64,000 bases of DNA, taken from assembly GCA_034428935.1 (NCBI GenBank), contig DAOUHB010000023.1, positions 5,501 to 69,500 on the forward strand. Direction: 5' to 3'. The translations under genes and the position numbers were made by a program. The DNA is from JAAYZQ01 sp034428935. GTDB lineage: Bacteria; Chloroflexota; Anaerolineae; JAAYZQ01. The notes under the pieces were generated by a model. That model did no database searches and was not told where the DNA came from. It worked only from the letters and a program-made list of their open reading frames with translations. Each line of letters opens with the position of its first letter. Within the stretch, counting starts at the first letter, position 1. Shown here piece by piece: positions 1 through 8,751 of this stretch.

Positions 1-1
1 G

Positions 2-82
2 ATCCTGGATGCGGTCCGCAGGCGCGACGTGGAGCAAGCCAGGACGCTCCTGAAAAAGCACCTCCTGGTGCCCGATTTGTAA
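2..82 (+). CDS. GntR-family regulator, FCD domain C-terminus (partial)
   Basis: The window opens inside a reading frame that ends at TAA 80-82 and encodes 26 residues with the pattern ILDAVRRRDVEQARTLLKKH. This matches the last helix of the FCD ligand-binding domain of FadR/GntR regulators (typically 'ILDAIRxxDxxxAxxxMxxHL'). FCD regulators bind small carboxylates and usually control an adjacent catabolic operon, which fits the uptake and degradation genes that follow on the same strand. The DNA-binding part lies outside the window, so the assignment rests on one helix. Confidence 0.6.
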   Translation: MLDAVRRRDVEQARTLLKKHLLVPDL

Positions 83-138
83 CCTGACCGGCCGGGCATC
101 TCGCCCTGTCCGGTGTTTGACCTGACGAAAGGAGGAGG

Positions 139-222
139 ATGAGCAAAACGCACCGGCAGACTGTTCCTGTTCGCTGGCTGGCGCTCGGCGCCGCGTGTAG
201 TCCCCATCTCACATTGAAGTGA
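139..222 (+). CDS. Possible 27-residue ORF upstream of the binding protein
   Basis: ATG at 139 sits just after a strong GGAGGAGG (131-138) and opens a 27-codon frame that ends at TGA 220-222, touching the ribosome binding site of the next gene. The peptide has basic residues, then a short hydrophobic run and LGAAC, which resembles a degenerate lipoprotein signal. It could be a leader peptide coupled to the transporter gene, a remnant of a duplicated signal sequence, or chance. No family is recognised. Confidence 0.25.
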   Translation: MSKTHRQTVPVRWLALGAACSPHLTLK

Positions 223-229
223 AGGAGGA

Positions 230-2065
230 ATGAAGGTGAAACGGCTCAACTTGATCCTGGCAATCTGCGTTATCCTGGCCCTGGTGTCCGCCTGTGGCCC
301 GACACCCGAGCCCGTAGTCGTCCGCGAGACCGTTGTCGTCAGAGAAACGGTCGCTCCCGCGGTCGTCGAGGCCACGGTGGTCGTCCGCGAAACCATCGAG
401 GTAGAGAAGGTTGTCGAGGTGACCCCCACCCCGATTCCCCCGCCCATCAAGCAGGGCGGTCCCGTGTTTATCGGCACCGGTGGCATGACCGGCAAGCACT
501 TTAACCCCATCTGGATGACGTCCAACCCGCAGTTCGTGTCCTTCCCCCTGATCCTGCCGGCCCTCACCTGGTTCGACGACCAGGTGCAGCCGATCCTGGA
601 CCTGGCAACCGACGTGCAGGCTAACGAGGACGCGACCGAGTACACCTTCACGCTGCCTGCCGAGGCGACGTGGAGCGACGGCGAGCCCCTGACGGCCGAG
701 GACGTGCTCTATACCTACAAGGCGGCCATCCATCCCGTCGTCGGGCAGTCGGTGTGGGCGCAGAACTTTACAAGCATCATCGGTGCCGTCGAGTACCAGG
801 CGGGCGACGCGGACGAGATCGAGGGCATCGAGGTCGTCGACGACCACACGATCACCTTCCACCTGAAAGAGCCCAACGCGTCGTTCCTGTACGGCACCTA
901 CCTGGGCATCCTGCCCGCGCACGTTCTGGCCGACACTCCCTGGGAAGATCTGGAGCAGCACCCCTACATGGACGCTCCCACGGTCACTTCGGGTCCCTAC
1001 GACTTTGTCGAGTTCGTGCCCGAGCAGTATATCCACATGAAAAAGAAGGCCGACTATTGGGGCAAAGAGGTCACCATCGACGAGGTGTACGTCAAGCTCT
1101 TCGAGTCGACCGCCACGTCCCTGGCCCAGTTGGAAGCCGGCGAGATCGATCTGACCACCGTCTCTCCTGACGAGGTGGAGCGCTTCGAGATGGTGGCGCA
1201 CACCGACATACTGCGCGCCACGGGCATCGGCTATTACGTCACACACTTTGATTTCCGCACATCCGAGCAGATCGCCACGCTGAACCTGCCCGCCGAGGAA
1301 GGCGGCAAGGGGTACAGCATCGTTAAGGAGCCCAAGCCCTACCTCCAGGACAAGCGGTTCCGCCAGGCCCTGGCCTATGCCATCGACAACAACGCGGTGA
1401 TGCAGGTTGTGGCCGGCGGCGAGGCAACGCCCATCTACAGCTCCATTTTCGGGCCCGAGTGGGCCATCAACCCTGACCTGGAGACCTACGACCAGGATGT
1501 GGACAAGGCCAAGGAGCTCATGCAAGAGGTCGGGGTTACCTTTACCGAGGATGGCATCGCCCAGTGGGAGGGCCAGCCCATCAACCTGGTCTACCTGTCC
1601 AACACCAGTGAAGAAGCCCGCATGTTGGGCGAGGTTCTCCAGCAGCAGTTTACCGCGGTGGGCATCCGGCTGGACATCAAGCTGGTCACCAGCTCGGCCT
1701 TCTTGACCTCCGCCATCAACGGCGAAGCCGATCTGATCCGCAACGCCGGTGGCCGCTTTGGCGCCGACCCCAGCGTCACCAAGCTGTACTACACCTGCAC
1801 GGCCGGCTGGTCCGATCTGGTCATCGGCTACTGCAACCCGGAGTTCGACGAGCTCATGGCCGCCGGAGCGGCCACGAGCGACGTCGACGAGCGTCAGAAG
1901 ATCTACTGGCAGGCCAGCGCCATGCTCAACGACGAGCTGCCCAGCCTCTTCTTCTACACGCCCAATGTCTTTTTCGGAGTGAACAAGGGCCTGAAGGGCC
2001 TGGCACCCAGTGCCGATCCCGGCTACATCACCTGGAACATCGAGAACTGGTACCTGGAACAGTAG
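230..2065 (+). CDS. ABC transporter substrate-binding lipoprotein, family 5 (Dpp/Opp type)
   Basis: Extracytoplasmic binding protein for a peptide/nickel-type (family 5) ABC importer, 611 residues. The signal peptide ends in a lipobox LVSAC, so Cys22 should be lipidated and the protein membrane-tethered. Residues about 25-70 form a low-complexity linker with three VVVRET units, then TPTPIPPP, a spacer style common in Chloroflexota lipoproteins. The SBP_bac_5 domain follows, with the 'ATWSDGEPLTAEDVLYTYK' region near residue 145 and 'DKRFRQALAYAIDN' near 375. The start is uncertain: AGGAGG at 223-228 is only 1 nt from ATG 230 but 7 nt from GTG 236, so translation may begin two codons later. 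Two permeases follow. The ligand cannot be read from sequence; context suggests a short peptide or acylated amino acid. Confidence 0.93.
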   Translation: MKVKRLNLILAICVILALVSACGPTPEPVVVRETVVVRETVAPAVVEATVVVRETIEVEKVVEVTPTPIPPPIKQGGPVFIGTGGMTGKHFNPIWMTSNPQFVSFPLILPALTWFDDQVQPILDLATDVQANEDATEYTFTLPAEATWSDGEPLTAEDVLYTYKAAIHPVVGQSVWAQNFTSIIGAVEYQAGDADEIEGIEVVDDHTITFHLKEPNASFLYGTYLGILPAHVLADTPWEDLEQHPYMDAPTVTSGPYDFVEFVPEQYIHMKKKADYWGKEVTIDEVYVKLFESTATSLAQLEAGEIDLTTVSPDEVERFEMVAHTDILRATGIGYYVTHFDFRTSEQIATLNLPAEEGGKGYSIVKEPKPYLQDKRFRQALAYAIDNNAVMQVVAGGEATPIYSSIFGPEWAINPDLETYDQDVDKAKELMQEVGVTFTEDGIAQWEGQPINLVYLSNTSEEARMLGEVLQQQFTAVGIRLDIKLVTSSAFLTSAINGEADLIRNAGGRFGADPSVTKLYYTCTAGWSDLVIGYCNPEFDELMAAGAATSDVDERQKIYWQASAMLNDELPSLFFYTPNVFFGVNKGLKGLAPSADPGYITWNIENWYLEQ

Positions 2066-2087
2066 GGCATCGACACAGACAGATCGC

Positions 2088-2116
2088 GGTGCGGCAGGTC
2101 GGGGGCCTGCCGCACC
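2088..2116 (+). other. Strong intercistronic stem-loop
   Basis: Perfect 11-bp inverted repeat (GGTGCGGCAGG / CCTGCCGCACC) with a 7-nt loop in the 69-bp gap between the binding-protein gene and the first permease gene. No T-run follows. Such stems between SBP and permease genes commonly protect the upstream message or attenuate the downstream one, giving more binding protein than permease; that role is inferred. Confidence 0.55.
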
Positions 2117-2134
2117 CGATCCCTTTACCCGACC

Positions 2135-3094
2135 ATGACCAAGTACATCATCAACCGTTTTCTGGTCTCTATACCGGTGCTCCTGGGCATAACCCTGGTT
2201 ACGTTTGCCCTGATTCACCTCGCCCCTGGTGACCCGGTTACGGGCATGATCGATCCCACCCTGGGCGATTTCAGCCCCGAGCTCATCGCCCGCGAGCGGG
2301 CCAAGCTCGGCCTCGACCAGCCCCTGCCGGTGCAGTACGTGCTCTGGCTGGGCCGCATCGTCCGGGGCGACCTGGGATATTCCCTCATCAACCGCCAGCC
2401 CGTCTCCGAGCTCATCGGCCAGCGCATCTGGTCGACGCTGCAGCTCACCATCTCGGCACTGATCGTCGGCGTGATCATCGGCATCGTGATCGGCGTCCTG
2501 TCGGCCGTCAAACAGTACTCGGTCCTCGACTATTTGACCACCCTCTTCTCCTTTGCCGCCGTGAGCATCCCGGGCTTTTTTCTGTCGCTGGGCCTCATCT
2601 ATATCCTGGCCCTGAAGCTCAAGTGGCTGCCCACGTCCGGCATGCGCACCCTGGGCGCGGACAAATCGGTGTGGGACCAGCTCGTACACATGATCATGCC
2701 CGTCACCGTCCTGGCAGTGAGCATCACCGCGCCCATTGCCCGTTACGCCCGCTCGTCCATGCTGGAGGTCCTGGGCCAGCCCTACATCAACACGGCCCGG
2801 GCCAAGGGGTTTCGCGAGTGGGCGGTCATCGCGCGGCACGCCTTCCCCAACGCCCTCATCCCCCTGGTGACCGTCATCGGGCTGCGCCTGCCCAACCTCT
2901 TTGCCGGCTCGGTCATCGTCGAGCAGATCTTTCACTGGCAGGGCATGGGCACCCTCAACATCTCGTCGGTGCTCAACCAGGACTATACTGTGCTCATGGG
3001 CCTCAACATGATCTCGGCCACGCTGGTGCTGATCGCCAACCAACTGGCCGATATCGCCTACGCCATCGTAGACCCGCGGATCAGCTATGATTAG
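2135..3094 (+). CDS. ABC transporter permease, DppB/OppB type
   Basis: First inner-membrane permease of the peptide-type importer, 319 residues, as expected for DppB. The N-terminus shows the family pattern of a short basic stretch, a membrane helix (RFLVSIPVLLGITLVTFAL) and 'HLAPGDPV'. About five further hydrophobic segments follow, and the cytoplasmic EAA loop is present near residue 225 as 'TARAKGF...RHAFPNALIP', which contacts the ATPase. It lies 69 bp after the binding-protein gene and overlaps the next permease by 8 bp, so translation of the two is probably coupled. Confidence 0.95.
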   Translation: MTKYIINRFLVSIPVLLGITLVTFALIHLAPGDPVTGMIDPTLGDFSPELIARERAKLGLDQPLPVQYVLWLGRIVRGDLGYSLINRQPVSELIGQRIWSTLQLTISALIVGVIIGIVIGVLSAVKQYSVLDYLTTLFSFAAVSIPGFFLSLGLIYILALKLKWLPTSGMRTLGADKSVWDQLVHMIMPVTVLAVSITAPIARYARSSMLEVLGQPYINTARAKGFREWAVIARHAFPNALIPLVTVIGLRLPNLFAGSVIVEQIFHWQGMGTLNISSVLNQDYTVLMGLNMISATLVLIANQLADIAYAIVDPRISYD

Positions 3095-4040
3095 CACCCA
3101 GACCGAACACGAAGGATTGATCCCCGGCACGCAGGCGCGTGCCGGGAAACAGGCCGAGATGCCCGCTCCTGCGGCCCGTCCGACCCGGCACCAGAGCATG
3201 TCTCACCGAGCCCTGCGGCGCTTCACGCATCACCGCCTCGCCGTTCTGGGCGCGGCCGTCCTCCTGCTGCTCATCGCCACGGCCGTCATGGCCCCCATCA
3301 TCGGCGGCCAGGACCCCTACTACCAGGACTATTCGGCCATCAAGGCGCCGCCGAGCCGCGGCCACATCCTGGGCACCGATGCCCTGGGTCGGGACGTCTG
3401 GGCGCGGATCGTGTTTGCCACGCGCATCTCGCTCTCGGTCGGCCTCGTCGCCGTGAGCATCTCTACCTTGATCGGCACAATCCTCGGCGCCATCGCCGGC
3501 TTCTATGGCGGCCTCATCGACTCGGTCATCATGCGCATCACCGACGTGGTCATGTCCTTCCCGCTGCTCATCATCATCATTACCGTCGTGGCGCTCATCG
3601 GTCCCAGCCTGTTCAACATCATGACCGTCATCGGCCTCATCGCCTGGCCCAGCATCTGCCGCCTGGTGCGCGGCCAGTTCCTCAGCCTGCGCGAGCAAGA
3701 GTTTGTCACCGCCGCCGAGTGCCTGGGGGTGCCGTCGTGGCGCATCATCTTTAGCCACCTGCTGCCAAATTGCGTCGGTGCCATCACCGTGGCCGCCACC
3801 TTTGGCATGGCCGGCGCCATCCTGACCGAAGCCAGCCTCAGCTTCCTGGGGCTCGGCGTTCCGCCCCCCGAGCCAAGCTGGGGCCAGATGCTCACCGAAG
3901 CCCAAAAACTGTCCATCCTGGCCGACATGCCCTGGCTCTGGATTCCGCCCGGCGTGATGATTGCCCTGACGGTGCTCGCGGTCAATTTCGTCGGCGACGG
4001 GCTGCGCGATGCCCTGGACCCCCAATCGCGCCTGGGATAG
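3087..4040 (+). CDS. ABC transporter permease, DppC/OppC type
   Basis: Second permease subunit, 317 residues. The N-terminal 40 residues are polar, then a membrane helix follows (HHRLAVLGAAVLLLLIATAV), with 'ILGTDALGRDVWARI', the hallmark of the OppC family, near residue 95. The EAA loop is 'TAAECLGVPSWRIIFSHLLPN' in modified form near residue 215. ATG 3087 overlaps the end of the dppB-like gene. No ATP-binding subunit follows: the next gene, 4 bp downstream, is a BNR protein. The permeases must therefore use ATPases encoded elsewhere, perhaps upstream of the window. Confidence 0.95.
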   Translation: MISTQTEHEGLIPGTQARAGKQAEMPAPAARPTRHQSMSHRALRRFTHHRLAVLGAAVLLLLIATAVMAPIIGGQDPYYQDYSAIKAPPSRGHILGTDALGRDVWARIVFATRISLSVGLVAVSISTLIGTILGAIAGFYGGLIDSVIMRITDVVMSFPLLIIIITVVALIGPSLFNIMTVIGLIAWPSICRLVRGQFLSLREQEFVTAAECLGVPSWRIIFSHLLPNCVGAITVAATFGMAGAILTEASLSFLGLGVPPPEPSWGQMLTEAQKLSILADMPWLWIPPGVMIALTVLAVNFVGDGLRDALDPQSRLG

Positions 4041-4044
4041 AACC

Positions 4045-5130
4045 ATGAATGACCTGCAACATACCATCGTCTATTATGATCCCCAGGCCTATTCCTGCTT
4101 TCCCGACATCCTGCGCGCCACCGGCGGCAGCCTGTGGGTGACCTTTCGCCGCGCCGGAGGCTTTAGCCTGGAGGCGCTGCGCCGCGGCAAGTACGACCAC
4201 GTGGACAAGGGAGCCCGCATCGGCCTGGCCCGCTCGACCGACGGCGGGCAGACCTGGGCGCTGGACCGCATCTTCCCGCCCTTTGATCCCGAATGCGGCG
4301 AGCAGGACCCTTCCATTGCCGAGGTCGCCCCGGGGACGCTGCTCGTCAACTTTTTCCGGTGGCGGGTCGTACCCGCCGGCCAGGAGGGCCGCCTGGGCTA
4401 TCCCGCCCGCCAGCAGTACGATGGCTCCTGGTCCGACGTGGAGGGCCCGTGGGCGATTCGTTCCTTCGACGGGGGCAGCACCTGGGAGAGCCGGCCCCAC
4501 CTGGTGGACAGCAGTCCGCTGCCCCGCGCCGGCACATCCGACGCGGTGCTGGCTCTGCCGGACGGCACGCTGCTGATGGGCATCTATGGCGCCGATTACG
4601 GTTCCCGCGCGTGCCGCGCCTACACCGTCCGCTCGGAAGACGGCGGCGCGACCTGGGGCCGGCCGGCCCTCATCGCCGCCGACCCTGCCGGCCGCCTCAG
4701 CTTTGAGGAGCCGGCCCTGGCCGCGGCCGGGTCGGGCGAGCTGCTGGCCATGCTCCGCTGCGGCGAGCCGGGCCGCTACGAATATCTGTACCAGGCGCGC
4801 TCTGCCGATGGCGGCCACACCTGGACCGACCTGCGACAGACGCCCTTGTGGGGCCACCCGGCCCACCTCCTGCGCCTGGCCGATGGCCGCCTGCTGTGCA
4901 GCTATGGCTATCGCCGGCCGCCCTACGGCGTGCGCGCCTGCCTCAGCCACGACGGCGGCGCCTCGTGGGACACTGAGCGCGAGTACGTCCTGCGCGACGA
5001 CGGCGCCTCCCGCGACGTCGGATACCCGTCGTCGGCTCAACTTGCCGATGGCAGCCTGGTTACGGTATACTATATCCACGGCGAGGACGGCGTCCGCCAC
5101 ATCGCCGCCACCCACTGGCGGGCGGACTAG
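4045..5130 (+). CDS. BNR/Asp-box sialidase-like protein
   Basis: A 361-residue six-bladed beta-propeller protein of the sialidase superfamily. Five Asp boxes are visible (STDGGQTW, SFDGGSTW, SEDGGATW, SADGGHTW, SHDGGASW), spaced as in propeller blades. No signal peptide is seen, so it is probably cytoplasmic, unlike classical secreted sialidases. ATG 4045, 4 bp after the permease stop, is chosen over an in-frame ATG inside the permease gene. A DapA/NanA-like aldolase is encoded nearby, but no N-acetylmannosamine genes are present, so sialic acid hydrolysis is not established; many BNR proteins in catabolic operons have other or unknown glycosidase/lyase roles. Confidence 0.8.
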   Translation: MNDLQHTIVYYDPQAYSCFPDILRATGGSLWVTFRRAGGFSLEALRRGKYDHVDKGARIGLARSTDGGQTWALDRIFPPFDPECGEQDPSIAEVAPGTLLVNFFRWRVVPAGQEGRLGYPARQQYDGSWSDVEGPWAIRSFDGGSTWESRPHLVDSSPLPRAGTSDAVLALPDGTLLMGIYGADYGSRACRAYTVRSEDGGATWGRPALIAADPAGRLSFEEPALAAAGSGELLAMLRCGEPGRYEYLYQARSADGGHTWTDLRQTPLWGHPAHLLRLADGRLLCSYGYRRPPYGVRACLSHDGGASWDTEREYVLRDDGASRDVGYPSSAQLADGSLVTVYYIHGEDGVRHIAATHWRAD

Positions 5131-5151
5131 GCAGCCCGGGGAGCAGATCGC

Positions 5152-6741
5152 GTGGACCTCATCATCGACAGCGCAACCTTGGCGGATGGCAGCGGCGGGC
5201 CCGCGTCCCAGGCCACGGTGGGTATAGTCGCCGGCCGCATCGAGGCCATCGGCGACCTGGACGGGGTGGACGCCGGCCGGCGCATCGACGCCCGTGGCTT
5301 CCTGGTGTGCCCCGGCTTTGTCGACCCCCACAGTCACGCCGAGCTGGCGCTGCTCACCGGCCGCGAGATGCCCGGCCGCCTGGCACAGGGCATCACCACC
5401 GAAGTCGTGGGCCAGGATGGGTTGTCGTTCGCACCCGCGGACCCTACGAACCTCCAGGACTGGCGCCGCTACCTGCGCTGCCTCTACGGCGACGGGCCCG
5501 ACGAGATGTGGAGCTGGCGTTCGGTGGGCGATTTCGTGGCCAGCCTGGACGGGCGGGCAAGCAACGCCGTCTACCTGGTGCCCCACGGCGCGCTGCGCGT
5601 GGAGGTCATGGGCTGGGCACCGCGGCCCGCCACCGGCGACGAGCTGGCGGCCATGGCCGGGCTGCTGCGCCGTGGCCTGGACGAAGGGGCTGCCGGCCTG
5701 TCCACCGGGCTGAACTATGTGCCCTGTTCCCACGCCACAACCGACGAGATGGTGGCCCTGTGCCGGGTCGTCGCCCGGGCGGGCGGTGTCTATGTCACCC
5801 ACCTGCGCTCCTATGGCGCCCAGGTGCTGGCGGCCATCGACGAGGCCATCGACATCGGGCGGCGCAGCGGCGTGGCAGTGCACATCTCGCACCTGCGCGT
5901 GGCCGACCCTTCGAACCACGGCCTGGCGCCGGCCATGCTGGAGCGCATTGACCGCGCCCGGGCCGGCGGCGTGGACGTCACCTTTGACCTCTATCCCTAT
6001 ACCTGGGGCTGCGCCCCTCTGCTGGTGGTGCTACCCCCCTGGGCCCAGGAAGGAGGCCCGGCGCCGATCCTGGAACGGCTGGGGGACCCGGCGACGGTGG
6101 CGCGCATGGACGCCGAAATGTCGGCCGCGGGCATCGATTGGAGCGCCTGCAACGTCTCGAACCTGCCACCACTGCCCTGCGGCGACTGGGATGGCGCCTC
6201 GCTGCCCCAGGTGGCGGCTGCCCTGGGCCTGCCGCCCTCTCGCGCAGTTTTGCGCCTCCTGCTGGAGAGCGAGCTGGATGCCACCTTTGTGGCCGGCGGA
6301 GGCAGCGAGGAGGACAATGCCCTCCTTCTGGCCCATCCCGCCGCCATGATCGGCAGTGATGGAGTGCTGGTAGGCCGCCATCCCCATCCCCGGGGCTATG
6401 GCTGCTTTCCCCGCGTGCTGGCTCGCTGCGTGCGGGAGTCGCGCTTGATGTCGTGGGAGGCCGCCATCGCCAAGATGACCGCCCTTCCCGCGGCCCGCTT
6501 TGGCCTGGAGGACCGTGGCCGGCTTCGTGCCAGCGCCGCAGCCGACCTGGTAGTCCTCTCACCTGAGCGGGTTGCCGACACGGCCACGTTCGAGGAAGGC
6601 CGGCGGCCGCCCGGCGGCATCGAGTGGGTGGTGCTCAACGGCCAGGTCGTGGTACAAAACGGAACCTACACCGGGGGCAACTATGGCCGGGCGCTGCGCC
6701 CCCTACAATCAAACTGGAGGCACGCTGATGCGTCGTCCTGA
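5152..6741 (+). CDS. N-acyl-D-amino-acid deacylase family amidohydrolase
   Basis: Amidohydrolase-superfamily enzyme of the D-aminoacylase group, 529 residues, start GTG 5152. Metal-ligand candidates are visible: HSH at 60-62 in 'GFVDPHSHAEL', His217 in 'YVTHLRSYG', His247 in 'HISHLRVA' and Asp403 in 'IGSDGVL'. Family members hydrolyse N-acyl-D-amino acids to D-amino acid plus carboxylate. One difference stands out: the usual 'VVGNCG' loop with the zinc-binding Cys reads VVGQDG here (Asp89 in place of Cys), which may shift metal use or substrate. The gene lies 21 bp after the BNR gene and overlaps the next gene by 14 bp. Substrate specificity is inferred. Confidence 0.85.
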   Translation: MDLIIDSATLADGSGGPASQATVGIVAGRIEAIGDLDGVDAGRRIDARGFLVCPGFVDPHSHAELALLTGREMPGRLAQGITTEVVGQDGLSFAPADPTNLQDWRRYLRCLYGDGPDEMWSWRSVGDFVASLDGRASNAVYLVPHGALRVEVMGWAPRPATGDELAAMAGLLRRGLDEGAAGLSTGLNYVPCSHATTDEMVALCRVVARAGGVYVTHLRSYGAQVLAAIDEAIDIGRRSGVAVHISHLRVADPSNHGLAPAMLERIDRARAGGVDVTFDLYPYTWGCAPLLVVLPPWAQEGGPAPILERLGDPATVARMDAEMSAAGIDWSACNVSNLPPLPCGDWDGASLPQVAAALGLPPSRAVLRLLLESELDATFVAGGGSEEDNALLLAHPAAMIGSDGVLVGRHPHPRGYGCFPRVLARCVRESRLMSWEAAIAKMTALPAARFGLEDRGRLRASAAADLVVLSPERVADTATFEEGRRPPGGIEWVVLNGQVVVQNGTYTGGNYGRALRPLQSNWRHADASS

Positions 6742-7831
6742 AACCTACGTGGGCCATCCGCTCGAGGAACTTGACACGCCAGCCCTGGTGCTCGACCTGC
6801 CCGCCTTTGAGCGCAACGTGGCCGCCCTGGCCGCCTTTTTCGCCGGGCGACCCGCCGCCCTGCGGCCCCACAGCAAAACCCACAAGTGCCCGCAGATCGC
6901 GCTGCGACAGTTGGCCGCCGGCGCCATCGGCATCACCTGTGCCAAGCTCAGCGAAGCCGAGGTGATGGCCACCGCCGGCGTGGACGATATCTTGGTGGCC
7001 AATCAGGTGACCGGCGCCGTCAAGGTCGAGCGCCTGGCCGAGCTGGCCGGCCGCTGCCACCTGATGGTGGCCGTCGACGACGCCGAAAACGTGGACCACC
7101 TGTCGCGGGCCTGCGCCGCCCGGGGTGTCTCGCTACGGGTTCTGGTGGAGGTTGACGTCGGCATGGGCCGCTGCGGCGTGGCGCCCGGCCGGCCCGCCCT
7201 GGAGCTGGCCCGCCGCGTGGCCGAGGCCCCCGCCCTGAAGCTGGCCGGCCTCATGGGCTACGAGGGCCACCTGGTGACCACCGCCGACCCCCAGGAGCGC
7301 GCCGCCAGCGTGCGGGCCGCCTTTGCCCCCCTGGGCGAAACGGTGGACCTGTTGCAGGCGAACGGGCTCCCGGTGCACATCGTCAGCGGCGGGGGCACCG
7401 GCACCTACGACGTCACCGGCGCCCTGCCCTTTATCACCGAGGTGCAGTGCGGCTCCTACGTGTTCATGGATCTCACCTACGGCCGCGTCCGGCCCGAGTT
7501 CGAGCCCTCGCTGTCTCTGCTGTCCACCGTGGTCAGCCGGCCGGCACCCGGTCGCGTCGTCGTCGACGCCGGCCTGAAGGCCATGAGCAGCGAGTTTGGC
7601 TGGCCGGCGCCCCTGGAGGCCGAGGGGTTGCAGGTCCGCTACCTGTCGGAGGAGCACGGCGTCCTGGACCTGGCCGAAGGTGCCAGCTTCGAGGGACGGC
7701 CCGGTTCGCGGCTCCGCTTCCGGCCCAGCCATTGCTGCACCACCGTCAACCTGCACGATTGGCTGTACGTGGTACGGAACGGCATTGTCGTCGACGCCTG
7801 GCCCATCGCTGCCCGGGGCTGCGCCCAATAA
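6728..7831 (+). CDS. D-threonine aldolase / D-serine dehydratase-like PLP enzyme
   Basis: A 367-residue fold-type III PLP enzyme (alanine racemase N-terminal barrel plus DSD1-type C-terminal domain). The Schiff-base lysine is the first Lys (about K50) of 'RPHSKTHK', and the C-terminal 'PSHCCTT' supplies the His/Cys metal site typical of this group. 'SGGGTGTYD' near residue 220 fits the PLP-phosphate loop. Start ATG 6728 has GGAGG at 6716-6720 with 7-nt spacing and overlaps the preceding gene by 14 bp. A role acting on the D-amino acid released by the preceding deacylase is attractive but inferred. Confidence 0.85.
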   Translation: MRRPETYVGHPLEELDTPALVLDLPAFERNVAALAAFFAGRPAALRPHSKTHKCPQIALRQLAAGAIGITCAKLSEAEVMATAGVDDILVANQVTGAVKVERLAELAGRCHLMVAVDDAENVDHLSRACAARGVSLRVLVEVDVGMGRCGVAPGRPALELARRVAEAPALKLAGLMGYEGHLVTTADPQERAASVRAAFAPLGETVDLLQANGLPVHIVSGGGTGTYDVTGALPFITEVQCGSYVFMDLTYGRVRPEFEPSLSLLSTVVSRPAPGRVVVDAGLKAMSSEFGWPAPLEAEGLQVRYLSEEHGVLDLAEGASFEGRPGSRLRFRPSHCCTTVNLHDWLYVVRNGIVVDAWPIAARGCAQ

Positions 7832-7857
7832 TCCCAATCTCGTCAGGAGGATCGATC

Positions 7858-8751
7858 TTGTTATCGGGTGTTTTCGCTGCCTTGTTGACCCCACTGTCCG
7901 CGGGACTGACCGTCGATACGCGGGCCCTGTGCGCCCTGGCCGAGTTCCTGCTGGACCACGGCATCAACGGCTTTTACCTGTGCGGCACCACGGGCGAAGG
8001 CCTGCTGCTCGACAAAGGAGAACGACACCTGGTGGTCGAAACCGTCGTCCGCCAGGTTCGCGGGCGCGTGCCCATCGTCGTCCACGTCGGTGCGCTGTCC
8101 ACTGCCGAGTGCACCGGCCTGGCTGCCCATGCCCGCGAGGCCGGCGCCGATGCTGTGGCCGCCATCCCACCGTTTTACTATGCTGTCGGCCGCGAGGGGA
8201 TCCTGGCCCATTACCGGCGCATCTCGGCCGCGTCCGGCCTCCCTGTTTATGTCTATAACATTCCCAGCGCCACCCAGGTTAGCCTCGGCGCGGTCCTGGT
8301 CCGCGAGCTGATGGACGAGGGCGCCGTCCAGGGCGTCAAGTATACGTCCTACGACCAGCTCGGCTTTCGGGAGATCATCGAGAGCTGCGGTCCCCGGCTC
8401 AACGTCATGGCCGGCCCCGACGAGATGCTGCTGCCCTTTTTGATCATGGGGGCCCACGGCGGCATCGGCACCACCTACAACCTGGCACCCGAGCTCTTTG
8501 TGTCGCTGTACGGCGCCTGGAAGGCCGGCGACCTGGCCACGGCACAGGAGCTCCAGTACCAGATCGACCGACTCATCCTGGCCATCCGCGATTTTGGGGT
8601 GGTGCCTGCCATCAAGGCGGCCATGAGCCTGCGGGGCATCGACTGCGGCCAGCCCCGGGCACCCCTGATGCCCCTGGCCGGCCAGGAAAGGGAACGACTG
8701 GCCGAGGCCCTGTCCCGGCTCGGCCTGCCGGGCATCGGAGGGCAGGCATGA
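7858..8751 (+). CDS. DapA/NanA-family aldolase
   Basis: A 297-residue class I aldolase of the dihydrodipicolinate synthase / N-acetylneuraminate lyase family, an (alpha/beta)8 barrel. Visible are 'GTTGEG' near residue 43, the catalytic Tyr in 'YVYNIP' near 133 and the Schiff-base Lys in 'GVKYTS' near 161. The start is TTG 7858, supported by AGGAGG at 7845-7850 with 7-nt spacing. Members cleave or condense pyruvate-derived 2-oxo acids, so this is most likely a catabolic 2-keto-acid aldolase; lysine biosynthesis is unlikely in this operon. Its stop overlaps the next ATG (ATGA). Confidence 0.88.
   Translation: MLSGVFAALLTPLSAGLTVDTRALCALAEFLLDHGINGFYLCGTTGEGLLLDKGERHLVVETVVRQVRGRVPIVVHVGALSTAECTGLAAHAREAGADAVAAIPPFYYAVGREGILAHYRRISAASGLPVYVYNIPSATQVSLGAVLVRELMDEGAVQGVKYTSYDQLGFREIIESCGPRLNVMAGPDEMLLPFLIMGAHGGIGTTYNLAPELFVSLYGAWKAGDLATAQELQYQIDRLILAIRDFGVVPAIKAAMSLRGIDCGQPRAPLMPLAGQERERLAEALSRLGLPGIGGQA

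Noticed and set aside
300..440. Short DNA repeat near the start of the binding-protein gene
   Set aside because: It encodes the VVVRET linker of the lipoprotein and is explained as coding repeat.
209..3199. A 996-codon open frame on the minus strand opposite the transporter genes, and similar long antisense frames elsewhere (for example 35378-38380)
   Set aside because: They are artefacts of high third-position GC in the real genes; their products are rich in Gly, Arg, His, Asp and Val and match no domain, while the plus-strand frames encode clear family members.
4045..8751. Sialic acid degradation cluster (sialidase plus NanA-like aldolase)
   Set aside because: The BNR protein has no export signal and there are no ManNAc kinase, epimerase or GlcNAc-6-P genes; the neighbours point to acylated or D-amino-acid chemistry instead.
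7858..8751. dapA for lysine biosynthesis
   Set aside because: The family motifs are shared by many 2-keto-acid aldolases, and no lysine biosynthesis genes are near.
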